54,886 nt of DNA from an uncultured Oscillospiraceae bacterium (GCA_948766235.1 CAQCFX010000005.1:1-54886), one strand, 5' to 3'; positions 32,982 through 41,782 are shown, numbered from the stretch's first letter. Made by a program: numbers and translations. The notes: generated by a model not told the origin, from the letters alone.

Positions 32982-33016
32982 AAGCTTCTCAATACTCCAA
33001 GGGAGGTTTAATCTCT

Positions 33017-33634
33017 ATGAAGGTTCTTATGCTCAACGGAAGTCCCCGCGCCGGGGGCAACACCTCCATCGCCCTGCAGGAGATGGAGCGGGTATTTCAG
33101 GCCGAGGGCGTGGAGACCCACATCGTCCAGGTGGGCGGACAGGACATCCGGGGGTGCGTGGCCTGCAACGGCTGCGCAAAGCTGGGCCGATGCGTGTTTG
33201 ACGACGCCGTCAATCAGCTCGCCCCGCAGTTCCAGGCCTGCGACGGCCTGGTGGTGGGCAGCCCCGTGTACTACGCCTCCGCCAACGCCACGCTGGTGGC
33301 GCTGCTCACCCGGCTTTTTTACAGCACCCACTTTGACAAAACCATGAAGGTGGGCGCCAGCGTGGTGGTGGCCCGCCGGGGCGGGCTGTCCGCCACCTTC
33401 GACGAGCTGAACAAATTCTTTACCATCTCCGGTATGCCCGTGGCCTCCAGCCAGTACTGGAACAGCGTCCACGGCAGGCTGCCCGGCGAGGCGGGGCAGG
33501 ACGCGGAGGGCCTTCAGACCATGCGCGCCCTGGCCCGAAACATGACCTTCCTGATGAAAAGCATCGCCCTGGGCAAAGAGGCCTATGGCCTGCCCCAGCC
33601 GGAGCCCCGCCAGGCCACCAACTTCATCCGCTGA
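33017..33634 (+). CDS. NAD(P)H-dependent FMN reductase / flavodoxin-fold oxidoreductase
   Basis: This 205-residue cytoplasmic protein has the flavodoxin-like fold of the NADPH-dependent FMN reductase (iron-sulfur flavoprotein-like) family: phosphate loop LNGSPRAGGNTS at 6-17, GCVACNGCAKLGRC with a CxxC-x-C-like Cys cluster at about 46-60, and VVGSPVYYASANATL in the second flavin loop. The Cys cluster resembles that of iron-sulfur flavoproteins, in which it holds a 4Fe-4S centre, but spacing here is only suggestive. GGGAGG precedes the ATG. It follows the MaoC gene after 115 nt with its own promoter, so a link to the acyl island is possible but not shown. Confidence 0.88.
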   Translation: MKVLMLNGSPRAGGNTSIALQEMERVFQAEGVETHIVQVGGQDIRGCVACNGCAKLGRCVFDDAVNQLAPQFQACDGLVVGSPVYYASANATLVALLTRLFYSTHFDKTMKVGASVVVARRGGLSATFDELNKFFTISGMPVASSQYWNSVHGRLPGEAGQDAEGLQTMRALARNMTFLMKSIALGKEAYGLPQPEPRQATNFIR

Positions 33635-33649
33635 GCACGCTTACACAAG

Positions 33650-33699
33650 CAGCGGGCCCCTCCTCGCACACGCCGCGGGGAGGGGCCCGCTGGGCGTTT
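33650..33699 (+). terminator. Terminator after the flavin reductase
   Basis: A 14-bp stem CAGCGGGCCCCTCC / GGAGGGGCCCGCTG (33650-33663 / 33679-33692) with a 15-nt loop is followed by a weak T stretch. Confidence 0.75.
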
Positions 33700-33749
33700 C
33701 CCCGCGGCGGGGTAAAAATCCTGTTTTTGGCTTCCTATTTTTCGCCGAA

Positions 33750-33760
33750 TGTGGTAAGAT
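33750..33760 (+). promoter_or_regulatory. Extended -10 promoter of the NUDIX-wal operon
   Basis: TGTGG-TAAGAT with no clear -35. The same TGTGGTA element occurs at four other promoters in the window. Confidence 0.55.
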
Positions 33761-33817
33761 ATTCTTTGTATATGATTTGCGCGGGCGCCGCCGCGCATAC
33801 CACAGGAGGTACGGGCT

Positions 33818-34366
33818 ATGGAACTCAATGAGACAACGCTGGCCAGCGAGCTGATATTTGACGGAAGGCTTCTGAAGGTCTACCGGGACCAGGTGGGCCT
33901 GACGGACGGGGGGCAGTCCATCCGGGAGTTTGTCCACCACCCCGGCGGCGTGGCGGTGGTGCCGCTGGACCAGGAGGGAAACGTCTATCTGGAGCGCCAG
34001 TTCCGCTACCCCTACCGCAAAGTGGTCACCGAAATTCCCGCGGGCAAGCTGGAGCCGGGGGAAGATCCCTTTGACGCCATCCAGCGGGAGCTGAAGGAGG
34101 AGATCGGCGCCACCGCCGCCCGGTGGGACGCCTTGGGCTATATCATGCCCAGCGTGGGCTATACCGACGAGATGCTCTATCTCTATCTGGCCCGGGACCT
34201 CACCTTCGGCGGCACCCACCTGGATGAGGACGAATTTCTGGAGCCCTTCAAGCTGCCCTTTGCCGACGCGCTCTCCCAGGCGGCGGACGGGCGGATTAAC
34301 GACGCGAAAACCCTCAGCGCCCTGTTTCGGGCGGAGCAGAAAATGCGGGAGGAACGCAATGGGTAA
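33818..34366 (+). CDS. NUDIX hydrolase (ADP-ribose pyrophosphatase-like)
   Basis: This 182-residue enzyme has a complete Nudix box at 76-98 (GKLEPGE then RELKEEIGA, fitting G-x5-E-x7-REUxEExGU). The N-terminal FDGRLLKVYRDQV and HPGGVAVVPLD strands match the NudF/ADPRase family, which splits ADP-ribose into AMP and ribose 5-phosphate. AGGAGGT lies upstream of the ATG. Its last 8 bases overlap the walR start, so it is the first gene of the operon with the two-component genes. This is an unusual neighbour for walRK; no functional link is evident. Confidence 0.92.
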   Translation: MELNETTLASELIFDGRLLKVYRDQVGLTDGGQSIREFVHHPGGVAVVPLDQEGNVYLERQFRYPYRKVVTEIPAGKLEPGEDPFDAIQRELKEEIGATAARWDALGYIMPSVGYTDEMLYLYLARDLTFGGTHLDEDEFLEPFKLPFADALSQAADGRINDAKTLSALFRAEQKMREERNG

Positions 34367-35057
34367 GAAAATCCTGGTGGTGGAGGACGAGCGCAACATC
34401 GTGGACATCCTCACCTTCAACCTGGCCCGGGAGGGCTATGAGACCGCGGAGGCCCTGGACGGCGCGGACGGGCTGCGCCTGGCGCTGGAGCTGGACCCGG
34501 ATTTGATTCTGCTGGACCTGATGCTGCCCAAAATGGACGGCTTCGAGGTGTGCCGCCGCCTGCGCGAGCAGGGCCGCGCCACCCCCATCATCATGCTCAC
34601 CGCCCGGGAGGAGGAGACGGACAAGGTGCTGGGGCTGGAGCTGGGCGCGGACGACTACATCACCAAGCCCTTCTCCATGCGGGAGCTGCTGGCCCGGGTC
34701 AAAAGCAATATCCGCCGCACCGATATGCTCAAGCGCCCCGCCGCCCTCTCCGCCCAGCGGCTGGACCTGGGCAGAATCCAGGTGGATACGGAGACCATGC
34801 TGGTGTATAAGGACGGCGAGCCGCTGGACCTCACCCAGCGGGAGTACGAGCTGGTGAAGACCCTGGCCTCCAGCCGGGGACAGGCCCTGTCCAGAGAGTC
34901 GCTGATGAAGCAGGTGTGGAATTTCGACGGCTTCGTGGGGGACGTGCGGGCGGTGGACGTGGCCATCCGCCGCCTGCGGGAAAAGCTGGAGGACGACCCC
35001 GCCGACCCCAAATTCATCATCACCCGGAGAGGATTGGGTTACGCATTTGGTATGTAA
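34359..35057 (+). CDS. walR: Response regulator WalR (OmpR/PhoB type)
   Basis: This 232-residue regulator has a receiver domain with acidic pocket E9-D10, phospho-acceptor D53 (LILLDLMLPK), T/S in MLTARE and K in YITKPFSM, followed by a winged-helix DNA-binding domain (about 130-230: LTQREYELVKTLASSRGQAL, VDVAIRRLREKLEDDP). The context with a HAMP kinase, YycH and YycI identifies it as the WalR orthologue that controls wall hydrolases. GGAGG is 5-7 nt before the ATG, inside the NUDIX gene. Confidence 0.93.
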   Translation: MGKKILVVEDERNIVDILTFNLAREGYETAEALDGADGLRLALELDPDLILLDLMLPKMDGFEVCRRLREQGRATPIIMLTAREEETDKVLGLELGADDYITKPFSMRELLARVKSNIRRTDMLKRPAALSAQRLDLGRIQVDTETMLVYKDGEPLDLTQREYELVKTLASSRGQALSRESLMKQVWNFDGFVGDVRAVDVAIRRLREKLEDDPADPKFIITRRGLGYAFGM

Positions 35058-35069
35058 GGAGGGGTGACC

Positions 35070-36542
35070 ATGCGCCGCAGCCTGCATTTAAAGCTGGTGC
35101 TCATCATGGTGCTGCTCATCGTGTCGCTGATGGTGGTGGTGGGCGCCTTTCTGATGAACTCCGTCACCGGCTACTATATCGACGACTTCTACAGCCAGAC
35201 CGCCGCCGCCTTCGGCCCGGATAACGTGGACTTCGTCCGGGACCTGCAGACCGCCGGCGAGGACGAGCAGGACGGCGCGGCCATGGTGGAGGCGGTGCTG
35301 TCCACCTACTCCGGCGTGCTGGGCGTGGACCGCCGCCACCGCAATTTCTATGTTCTGGACGGCGCCACCGGGCGGTATCTGGCCGGCTCCGCGCCGGAGC
35401 CGGAGGGCGGTGTGCCCGTCACCCCCAACATCGCCGCCGCCCTGCTGGGGAATGTGGGCTTTGACAGCAGCGTTACCGCCGACTATATGGACGCCGCCAT
35501 CCCCATCACCCGGGGCGGGCAGAATTATATCGTCTATATCCTGGACAACCGGGAGACAGCCCGCGCTCTGAACGCGGAGATGTTCAGCCTGATTGTGGAG
35601 GCCCTGGTGCTGGGGCTTGTCATCTCCATTCTGCTCTCCTTCCTGCTGTCCAAAACCATGGTCAATCCCCTTCAGCGCCTCACCAACGGCATCGAGGAGG
35701 TGGCCCGGGGGGACTTTTCCCGCAAGCTGGAGGTCACCTCCGGGGACGAGATTGGCCAGCTCACCGAGAGCTTCAACGCCATGGCCCAGCAGCTGGAGAG
35801 CACCATTGCCGACCTGGAGCGGGAGGAGCAGAAGCGCAAGGACTTCGTGGCCAACGTCTCCCACGAGCTGCGCACCCCGCTGACCAACATCAAAAGCTAC
35901 GCCGAGACCCTCTCCGACGGCCTGGGGGACCTGCCGCCGGAGACGGCCCAGCGCTTTTTGGGGGTCATTCTCAACGAGTCCGACCGCATGACCCACATCT
36001 TGCAGGACCTGCTCACCCTGTCCCGGTTCGACTCCGGGCGCAGCGAGCTGCGCCTCACCCGCTTCCCCTTCGCCAAGGCGGTGGACGACACCTATCAGGC
36101 CATTTTGATGGACGCCCAGAACCACGCCCACACGGTGGAGCTGCGCCTGCCCGACTTTCTGCCCCAGGTCCGGGCGGACCGGGAGCGCATCATGCAGGTG
36201 ATGATGAACATCGTGTCCAACGCCATCAAATACACCCCCGACGGGGGACGCATTGTGCTGTCCGCCGGCATCGAGGGGGACAAGGTGTGGATGGAGGTGG
36301 ACGACAACGGCATCGGCATCCCCCCCGCCGACCGGGATCGCATTTTCGAGCGCTTCTACCGGGTGGACAAGGCCCGCTCCCGCCAGTCCGGCGGCACGGG
36401 GCTGGGCTTGTCCATCGCCCAGGAGATCATGCTGCGCCACGATGGCCGGCTCTACCTGGTGGACAAGACGGAGCCCGGATTGACCATCCGCATGGAGCTG
36501 CCCATCCAGGGCCCCCGGGAGGAGGCCAGCCATGAGGAATAA
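35070..36542 (+). CDS. walK: Sensor histidine kinase WalK
   Basis: This 490-residue membrane kinase has TM1 (about 8-30), an extracellular domain of about 140 residues, TM2 (about 172-196), HAMP (about 197-250), HisKA with phospho-acceptor H265 (NVSHELRTPL), and HATPase boxes N (NIVSNAIKYTPDGG), G1 (DDNGIGIP) and G2 (GGTGLGLSIA). It is shorter than B. subtilis WalK (about 610) because the cytoplasmic PAS domain between HAMP and HisKA is absent. The ATG at 35070 was preferred over a GTG at 35064 because AGGAGG is 7 nt upstream. It overlaps yycH by 11 nt. Confidence 0.93.
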   Translation: MRRSLHLKLVLIMVLLIVSLMVVVGAFLMNSVTGYYIDDFYSQTAAAFGPDNVDFVRDLQTAGEDEQDGAAMVEAVLSTYSGVLGVDRRHRNFYVLDGATGRYLAGSAPEPEGGVPVTPNIAAALLGNVGFDSSVTADYMDAAIPITRGGQNYIVYILDNRETARALNAEMFSLIVEALVLGLVISILLSFLLSKTMVNPLQRLTNGIEEVARGDFSRKLEVTSGDEIGQLTESFNAMAQQLESTIADLEREEQKRKDFVANVSHELRTPLTNIKSYAETLSDGLGDLPPETAQRFLGVILNESDRMTHILQDLLTLSRFDSGRSELRLTRFPFAKAVDDTYQAILMDAQNHAHTVELRLPDFLPQVRADRERIMQVMMNIVSNAIKYTPDGGRIVLSAGIEGDKVWMEVDDNGIGIPPADRDRIFERFYRVDKARSRQSGGTGLGLSIAQEIMLRHDGRLYLVDKTEPGLTIRMELPIQGPREEASHEE

Positions 36543-37812
36543 GCGCCGGTGGATTGAGTGGGGGAAGGACGCCCTCATCGCGCTGCTCACCCTGTCCGCC
36601 ATATACCTGCTGTCCATGACGCCCCTGATTCGGGACAGCGGGCTGCTCGGCCTGCTCAGCCCCACTCCCCCCGGCAGCGGCTCCACCTCCGGCGTGGTCC
36701 ACACCGGGGTGGTGCTCCCCGCCCGGCTGGCGGTGTACCGCACCGGCGGCCGCTTCGGCCTGCAATACGACGAGGCCCAGATGGAGGAATCCTTCTCCGC
36801 TCTCGGCCCCCTGCTGGGGGACGCGCTGTCCAGCGCAGGGCAGCCCGCGCCCCTGCCGGAGGACCGCTGGCGGGCCTATCTTCAGGGGCCCAGCGCCTAT
36901 TTCGACTTCTCCGGGGATATCCCCCTCACCGCCCTGTGCGGCTGGCTGGGCGGCGCGGGGAACTGTCCCCTCTCCGGCTCCGCCCGGCGCCTGGTGCTGG
37001 CGGCGGGGGAGGACGACCAGGTCCTGCTGTGCTGGCAGGATTCGGACACCGGCGCCTTCTACTCCTGCGCTACCGCCCTGTCCCGCGCCCTTCACCTGGA
37101 CTCCGCCATCTCCGGCGTGAGCGAAAACGGGGCCTACTTCGCCTTTGAGGACCCCGCCCTGTCCCAGCTGCTGGACCCCTACACCCTCATTACCGAGGGG
37201 GGGACCGCCGGGCGGCGCTACTCCGTCACCGCCCCCCTGTCCACCGCCGCCGGCGCCCAGGCCCTGCTGGACTCCCTGTCCTTCAACACCCAGAACCACG
37301 TGCCCGGCAGCGGCGGCGAGGTCTATCTGGACGGCGGCGACCGGCTGGTGGTCAGCGACAGCGGCACCGTCACCTACCGGGCCGCCCAGGGGGAAAAATA
37401 CCCCGTGGGCTCCCCCTCCGCCCCCGTCACCGCCCTTCAGGCCGCGGACGGGGCCCGCGCCCTGGCCGCCCAGTCCATGGGGCCGCTGTGCGGCGAGGCC
37501 CGGCTGTACCTCATCTCTGCCCAGCCTGAGGGGGACGGCTGGCTGGTGCGCTTCGGCTACCGGCTCAACGGCAGCGCCGTCTACCTCTACGAGGAGGGCT
37601 GGGCGGCTCAGTTCCTGATTCAAGACGGCTTTATCACGGAATTTACGCTCCATCTGCGCTGCTATGCCGCCGACGACGGCAATACCCTGCTGCTGCCCAT
37701 CGACAAGGCCGCGGCCATGCTCCCCGACCTTATTCAGGACCGGCGGGAGCTGGTGGTGCAGTACCAGGACCAGGGCGGGCTGTCGGTCTCCCCGGACTGG
37801 GTGGCAAACTGA
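36532..37812 (+). CDS. yycH: YycH-like regulator of WalK
   Basis: This 426-residue protein has a single N-terminal membrane anchor (about 11-29) and a large external domain without enzyme motifs. In B. subtilis YycH and YycI form a membrane-bound complex that modulates WalK. Identity here comes mainly from position and topology; sequence similarity is weak, as is usual for this family. It starts inside walK. Confidence 0.8.
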   Translation: MRNKRRWIEWGKDALIALLTLSAIYLLSMTPLIRDSGLLGLLSPTPPGSGSTSGVVHTGVVLPARLAVYRTGGRFGLQYDEAQMEESFSALGPLLGDALSSAGQPAPLPEDRWRAYLQGPSAYFDFSGDIPLTALCGWLGGAGNCPLSGSARRLVLAAGEDDQVLLCWQDSDTGAFYSCATALSRALHLDSAISGVSENGAYFAFEDPALSQLLDPYTLITEGGTAGRRYSVTAPLSTAAGAQALLDSLSFNTQNHVPGSGGEVYLDGGDRLVVSDSGTVTYRAAQGEKYPVGSPSAPVTALQAADGARALAAQSMGPLCGEARLYLISAQPEGDGWLVRFGYRLNGSAVYLYEEGWAAQFLIQDGFITEFTLHLRCYAADDGNTLLLPIDKAAAMLPDLIQDRRELVVQYQDQGGLSVSPDWVAN

Positions 37813-37848
37813 CGGCGCGCCCCGGCGCGACGGGAGGAGGCTTCCGCC

Positions 37849-38685
37849 ATGGAATGGCGAAAACTGAAAAACCTCATCATTTTAATTCTGCTCATGGTCA
37901 ACGGCTTCCTGCTTATCCTGGTCGCCGCCCGGCGGGGGGAGTCCCTGCTCTATGAGCGCTCCGCGCTGGAGGGGGCCGTGCAGGTGCTGGAGGGCGGCGG
38001 CATCCACGTGGAGCTGTCCGGATTGTCCGACGCGGACAGCCTCGCCCCGCTGAACGTGGAGCGGGAGCTGGACCGGGAATTTCTCATGGCCCAGGCCCTG
38101 CTGGGCGCGGGCGCCGTCCAGGCGGATAACCGGGGGGGCGGGCTGTACCTCTATCAGAACGGCAGCGGCGAGCTGAGCGTCCGGGCCGGCGGAGAACTGT
38201 CGGCGGAAATGGCCGGCAACCCGAACTCATTGGCCGACGGCGCCCCGGAGCGCCACGCCGCCCAGCTGCTGAAAAAAATGGGGATTGACGCGGAGCAAAT
38301 CAGCGTAGACGAGGAGGACGAGTGGACGCGGGTGCGCTTCCGGCAGCTGTGGAACGGCGTCCCCCTGTTTTCCTGCGAGGTGGAGTTTGTATACTACTAT
38401 CAGTCCCAGCTGCATTCCGTTCAGGGCACGCTGCTGGCCACCCAGGCCGGGACGGCGGAGGCGGGGCAGGCCATGACGCTGCCCACGGCGCTGCTGCGGT
38501 TTTTGGAGGGCGTCACCGCCACCGGCGATGTGTGCTCCTCCATTCAGTCCATGCGCGCGGGCTACCGGGGAACGGTTCAGCCCCTGTCCGGCGGGGTGCG
38601 GCTGAGCCCGGTGTGGCTGGTGTCCACCGACACCGCCCAATACTATCTGGACTGCGTCACCGGCGCGCTCACCCGGGTGGAATGA
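37849..38685 (+). CDS. yycI: YycI-like regulator of WalK
   Basis: This 278-residue protein begins MEWRKLKNLIILILLMVNGF, a short cytoplasmic tail and a single TM helix as in YycI, then an external domain ending YYLDCVTGALTRVE. GGGAGGAGG is upstream of the ATG. It is the last wal gene before the hairpin at 38707. Confidence 0.82.
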   Translation: MEWRKLKNLIILILLMVNGFLLILVAARRGESLLYERSALEGAVQVLEGGGIHVELSGLSDADSLAPLNVERELDREFLMAQALLGAGAVQADNRGGGLYLYQNGSGELSVRAGGELSAEMAGNPNSLADGAPERHAAQLLKKMGIDAEQISVDEEDEWTRVRFRQLWNGVPLFSCEVEFVYYYQSQLHSVQGTLLATQAGTAEAGQAMTLPTALLRFLEGVTATGDVCSSIQSMRAGYRGTVQPLSGGVRLSPVWLVSTDTAQYYLDCVTGALTRVE

Positions 38686-38706
38686 GAAGCGCGAATGTCA
38701 GACAGG

Positions 38707-38757
38707 CCCCCCTTCATAGGATAGACGAGAACAATCCTATGAGGGGGGTGCTTTTTT
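38707..38757 (+). promoter_or_regulatory. Terminator-like hairpin that overlaps the spoVB ribosome site
   Basis: A stem of about 16 bp, CCCCCCTTCATAGGAT / ATCCTATGAGGGGGG (38707-38722 / 38734-38748), is followed by TGC and TTTTTT (38752-38757). The 3' arm holds GAGGGGGG, the only ribosome site for the TTG start at 38756. It can therefore act as an intrinsic terminator for the wal operon and also hide the spoVB start. Confidence 0.7.
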
Positions 38758-40297
38758 GTCTACCCTGTTGGCCGGAACCCTGCTGCTCACCGCCACGGGC
38801 CTGTTTTCCCAGGCGGTGGGGTTTGTCTACCGTATGCTGCTCTCCCGCCTGATTGGCGCGGAGACCATGGGACTGTACCAGCTGGTCATGCCCGTGTATT
38901 CCCTTCTCATGTCGGTGACCGCCGTGGGGCTGACGGTGGCGGTGTCCACCCTGTCCGCCCGGTATCACGCCCTGGAGGACGACGGCACGGTGAAGGCCGT
39001 CCTTCGCCGTGCTTTAGGCGGCTTCTTCCTGCTGGCCGTCCCCTTGGGCATCGCCGTGGCCGCCCTGTCCGACCCCATCTCCGTCTACCTTTTAGGCGAC
39101 GCCCGCACCCGCCTGGGGGTGGTGATGCTGGTGCCCTGCGTGCTGCTCACCGGGGTGGAAAACCTGCACAAGCACTGCTTTTACGGCATCGGCCGGGTGC
39201 GCCCCCCCGCCGCGGTGGAGACCGCCGAACAGCTCATCCGGGCCGCGGCGGTGCTGGGGCTGCTGGGGGCGCTGCTTCCCCGTTCGGCGGAGGAGACGGT
39301 GGGCATCATCGTGCTGGGCATGGTGCTGTGCGAGGTGTTCTCCGCCTGCGCCCTGACGCTGCTGCTTCGCCGGCACTGGAAGCGCTTCCCCCCCGCCCCC
39401 GCCCAAACTGAGGTAAGCCGCCGCAGGCTGTTTGCCATCGCCCTGCCCGTGGGGTGTACCTCCCTGCTGGGCACGGTGCTCAGCTGCGCCAACTCGGTGC
39501 TCATCCCCGCCAAGCTGGTGGAGGGCGGCATGGCCCTGCCCGACGCCATGGCCGAGTTCGGCGTGGTGTGCGGCATGACGCTGCCCCTGCTGAACCTGCC
39601 CACCGGCTTCATCGGCGCGCTGTGCCTGGTGATGGTGCCCGACCTCTCCCGGCGCACCGCCCAGGGGGACCGGCGGGCGGCGGGCGGCTTTCTGGACCGG
39701 GTGATGTCGGCCACCTCCCTGCTCATGGCCCCCGCCATGGCCCTGCTCAGCGTCATCGGCCCCACCCTGGGCCGGGCCATGTTCCGGGACGGGCGGGTGG
39801 GGGAGCTGATTCTCCCCCTGGCTGTGGGCACCCTTCTGGGCTGCTGGCAGTCGGTGCTGTCCGGCGCGCTCAACGGCCTGGGCCTTCAGGGTAAGGCCGC
39901 CCGCAACGCCATTGTCAGCGACGTGGTGCAGCTGGCGTTCACCTTTTTTGCCGTAGCAAAATGGGGCCTGTCCGGCTTTGCCGCGGGGTTTGCCGCCTCG
40001 GGCCTTGTGGGGGCGGGGCTTAATCTGGCCAGCGTGCTGCGCGCCGCGCAGCTGCGCATCCAGCTGTTTCGCTGGTTCGTCCGCCCCCTGCTGGCCGCCG
40101 CCTTCATGGGGCTGTGGTGCAATCTGCTGTTCCAGCTCATGCTCCGCTCCGGCTGCGCCCAGGGGTGGTCGGCCCTGGCCTGTTCGGCCCTGGGCGCGGC
40201 GCTGTACGCCGCCGCCCTGCTGGCCCAGGGGCTGTCCATCAACATAGTGTTTGCCCGCTTCCACTCCCAGTTCAAGCAGAGGAGGTGGGCGCGGTGA
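38756..40297 (+). CDS. spoVB: SpoVB-like lipid-linked polysaccharide/peptidoglycan flippase family protein
   Basis: This 513-residue MOP-superfamily membrane protein has about 14 hydrophobic segments. Its N-terminus (LLAGTLLLTATGLFSQAVGF then VYRMLLSRLIGAETMGLYQL) matches SpoVB/MurJ-like proteins of Firmicutes that act in spore cortex or wall precursor transport. The start is TTG at 38756, chosen because homologues begin at this point and GAGGGGGG lies 7 nt upstream; no ATG or GTG nearby fits. It overlaps the next gene by 4 nt (GTGA). Confidence 0.9.
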   Translation: MSTLLAGTLLLTATGLFSQAVGFVYRMLLSRLIGAETMGLYQLVMPVYSLLMSVTAVGLTVAVSTLSARYHALEDDGTVKAVLRRALGGFFLLAVPLGIAVAALSDPISVYLLGDARTRLGVVMLVPCVLLTGVENLHKHCFYGIGRVRPPAAVETAEQLIRAAAVLGLLGALLPRSAEETVGIIVLGMVLCEVFSACALTLLLRRHWKRFPPAPAQTEVSRRRLFAIALPVGCTSLLGTVLSCANSVLIPAKLVEGGMALPDAMAEFGVVCGMTLPLLNLPTGFIGALCLVMVPDLSRRTAQGDRRAAGGFLDRVMSATSLLMAPAMALLSVIGPTLGRAMFRDGRVGELILPLAVGTLLGCWQSVLSGALNGLGLQGKAARNAIVSDVVQLAFTFFAVAKWGLSGFAAGFAASGLVGAGLNLASVLRAAQLRIQLFRWFVRPLLAAAFMGLWCNLLFQLMLRSGCAQGWSALACSALGAALYAAALLAQGLSINIVFARFHSQFKQRRWAR

Positions 40298-40953
40298 AGC
40301 CAAGCATCCTAATCTCCGCCGGACGGGGAAATCCCGTCAACTACCTCCGCGCCCTGGAGGCCGCCGGCGCGGCGGCCCGCGCACAGTACCTCCCCGCCCC
40401 CGATTTGAGCTGGGACGGTCTGCTGCTGGCCGGGGGCGGCGACATCGCCCCCGCCCTGTTCGGCCAGGAAAATTGCGGCTCCCGGGACATGGACCCGGCC
40501 CGGGACCGGGCGGAGCTGGCCCTGCTGGACGCCTTCTGCGCCGCGAAAAAGCCGGTGCTGGCCATCTGCCGGGGGCACCAGGTGGTGAACGTGTGGCTGG
40601 GGGGCGGCCTCATCCAAGACCTGCCCCCCGCCCCGGCCCCCTTCCACGGCGGCGGGGAGGGAGACCGCGTCCACCCCATTGCGGCTGCGGAAGGCTCCCT
40701 GCTCCACCGGCTGTACGGCCCGGTGTTTCCCGTGAACAGCGCCCACCACCAGGCCCTGGGCGAGCTGGGCCGGGGACTGCGCGTCACCGCCCGCTCGGAG
40801 GGTGGGATCGCGGAGGCAGCGGAACACGAGGCCCTCCCCCTCATCGCCGTCCAGTTCCACCCCGAGCGCATGACCGGGGCGCTGGCCCGGCCGGACACGG
40901 TGGACGGCGGCGCGATTTTCCGGGCCTTTCTGGATTTGGTGGAAAAGGCATAG
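40294..40953 (+). CDS. Class I glutamine amidotransferase-like, peptidase C26 family
   Basis: This 219-residue protein resembles gamma-glutamyl-gamma-aminobutyrate hydrolase (PuuD). It has AGGGDIAPALFG, nucleophile Cys in VLAICRGHQVVN, VNSAHHQALGELG and the His/Glu pair in VQFHPERM. The start is GTG at 40294 with GGAGGTGGGC upstream. The substrate may be a gamma-glutamyl amide. A role linked to SpoVB is not evident beyond coupling. Confidence 0.88.
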   Translation: MKPSILISAGRGNPVNYLRALEAAGAAARAQYLPAPDLSWDGLLLAGGGDIAPALFGQENCGSRDMDPARDRAELALLDAFCAAKKPVLAICRGHQVVNVWLGGGLIQDLPPAPAPFHGGGEGDRVHPIAAAEGSLLHRLYGPVFPVNSAHHQALGELGRGLRVTARSEGGIAEAAEHEALPLIAVQFHPERMTGALARPDTVDGGAIFRAFLDLVEKA

Positions 40954-40954
40954 C

Positions 40955-40989
40955 AAAACCTCGCCCTTCCATGAGAAGGGCGAGGTTTT
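40955..40989. terminator. Bidirectional terminator
   Basis: A 15-bp perfect stem AAAACCTCGCCCTTC / GAAGGGCGAGGTTTT (40955-40969 / 40975-40989) lies between convergent genes. Confidence 0.93.
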
Positions 40990-41005
40990 TCCCGCTGTGT
41001 TCCGT

Positions 41006-41557
41006 TTAGAGGGGCGTGCCGTCGGAGCTGAATAGGGGCAGCTTTTCCAGGAACAGGATGTCGCTGCGCTTGGCGGCGTCTCCCTCGGCCAGAATGGCCA
41101 TCCGGCCCACCACATGGCCTCCGGCCTGGTCCACCAGGCTCTCCACCGCCGCCAGCGAGCCGCCGGTGGAAATCACGTCGTCCAGAATCAGGATGCGCTT
41201 GCCCCGCATTTTCTCGGCGTCCGCCCCGTCCATGTACAGCTTCTGCTCTCCCTCGGTGGTAATGGAGCGGTCCACCGCCTCGAAGACGCCGTTCATGTAG
41301 GCCTTTTTCTTCTTGCGCACCAAAAAGTACTCGTTGCGCCCGCTCTGCCGGGCCATCTCGTGAATCAGCGGGATGGCCTTGGCCTCGGGGGCCACCATGT
41401 AGTCAAACTCCGGCGCAATCTTCAAAAGGCCGGCTGCGCAGGCGCAGGTGAGCTCCACGTCTCCGAAGATTACAAAGGCGCCAATCATAAGGGTGTCGCT
41501 GATGGGGCACAGGGGCAGCTGGCGCTTGAGGCCCGCCACGGTCATTTCATAGGTCAT
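41006..41557 (-). CDS. Purine/adenine-type phosphoribosyltransferase family protein
   Basis: This 183-residue type I PRTase has the PRPP loop RILILDDVISTGGSL at about 118-132, an APRT-like VAPEAKAIPLIHEMA segment and the flexible KKKKAYMNG loop. It would transfer phosphoribose from PRPP to a purine base or related molecule; assignment to APRT is not secure. The ATG at 41557 is preceded by GGAG at 10 nt; a GTG three bases earlier would be at 7 nt. It is divergent from the riboswitch-controlled purine permease, which supports purine salvage. Confidence 0.88.
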   Translation of the reverse strand: MTYEMTVAGLKRQLPLCPISDTLMIGAFVIFGDVELTCACAAGLLKIAPEFDYMVAPEAKAIPLIHEMARQSGRNEYFLVRKKKKAYMNGVFEAVDRSITTEGEQKLYMDGADAEKMRGKRILILDDVISTGGSLAAVESLVDQAGGHVVGRMAILAEGDAAKRSDILFLEKLPLFSSDGTPL

Positions 41558-41675
41558 CACTGCTCATCTCCAGTTGTGATTTTTACGAGAGCTATTATAC
41601 TATCTCTGTCGCTTCTTGTCAAAATGTAATGAAGTTTTCAGAGATTGAAAAAAATTGTAGAAATCTTCCGGGTAC

Positions 41676-41686
41676 TGTGGTATGAT
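41676..41686 (+). promoter_or_regulatory. Extended -10 promoter of the purine permease
   Basis: TGTGG-TATGAT with no clear -35, about 24 nt before the riboswitch P1. Confidence 0.65.
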
Positions 41687-41709
41687 GCTATCGTCAACTC
41701 AATATCCTT

Positions 41710-41772
41710 CGGTATAGTCGGGACGAGACGGGTCCTGAGTCTCTACTGCCCAACCTAATTGGGCTGCTACCG
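41710..41772 (+). ncRNA. Purine-family riboswitch aptamer (guanine-like, divergent)
   Basis: A three-way junction can be drawn: P1 CGGTA/TACCG (41710-41714 / 41768-41772), P2 TCGGGAC/GTCCTGA (41718-41724 / 41732-41738) with 7-nt loop GAGACGG, J2/3 GTCTCTAC (41739-41746), P3 GCCCAA/TTGGGC (41748-41753 / 41759-41764) with loop CCTAA. The loop GG and CC can form the kissing pair of purine aptamers. The ligand-pairing base at the position of C74 is C (41767), which predicts guanine or hypoxanthine; U51 is kept (41744). Deviations are a 5-bp P1, J2/3 C in place of U48 and J3/1 UGC. Confidence 0.83.
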
Positions 41773-41782
41773 TTACAAAACA

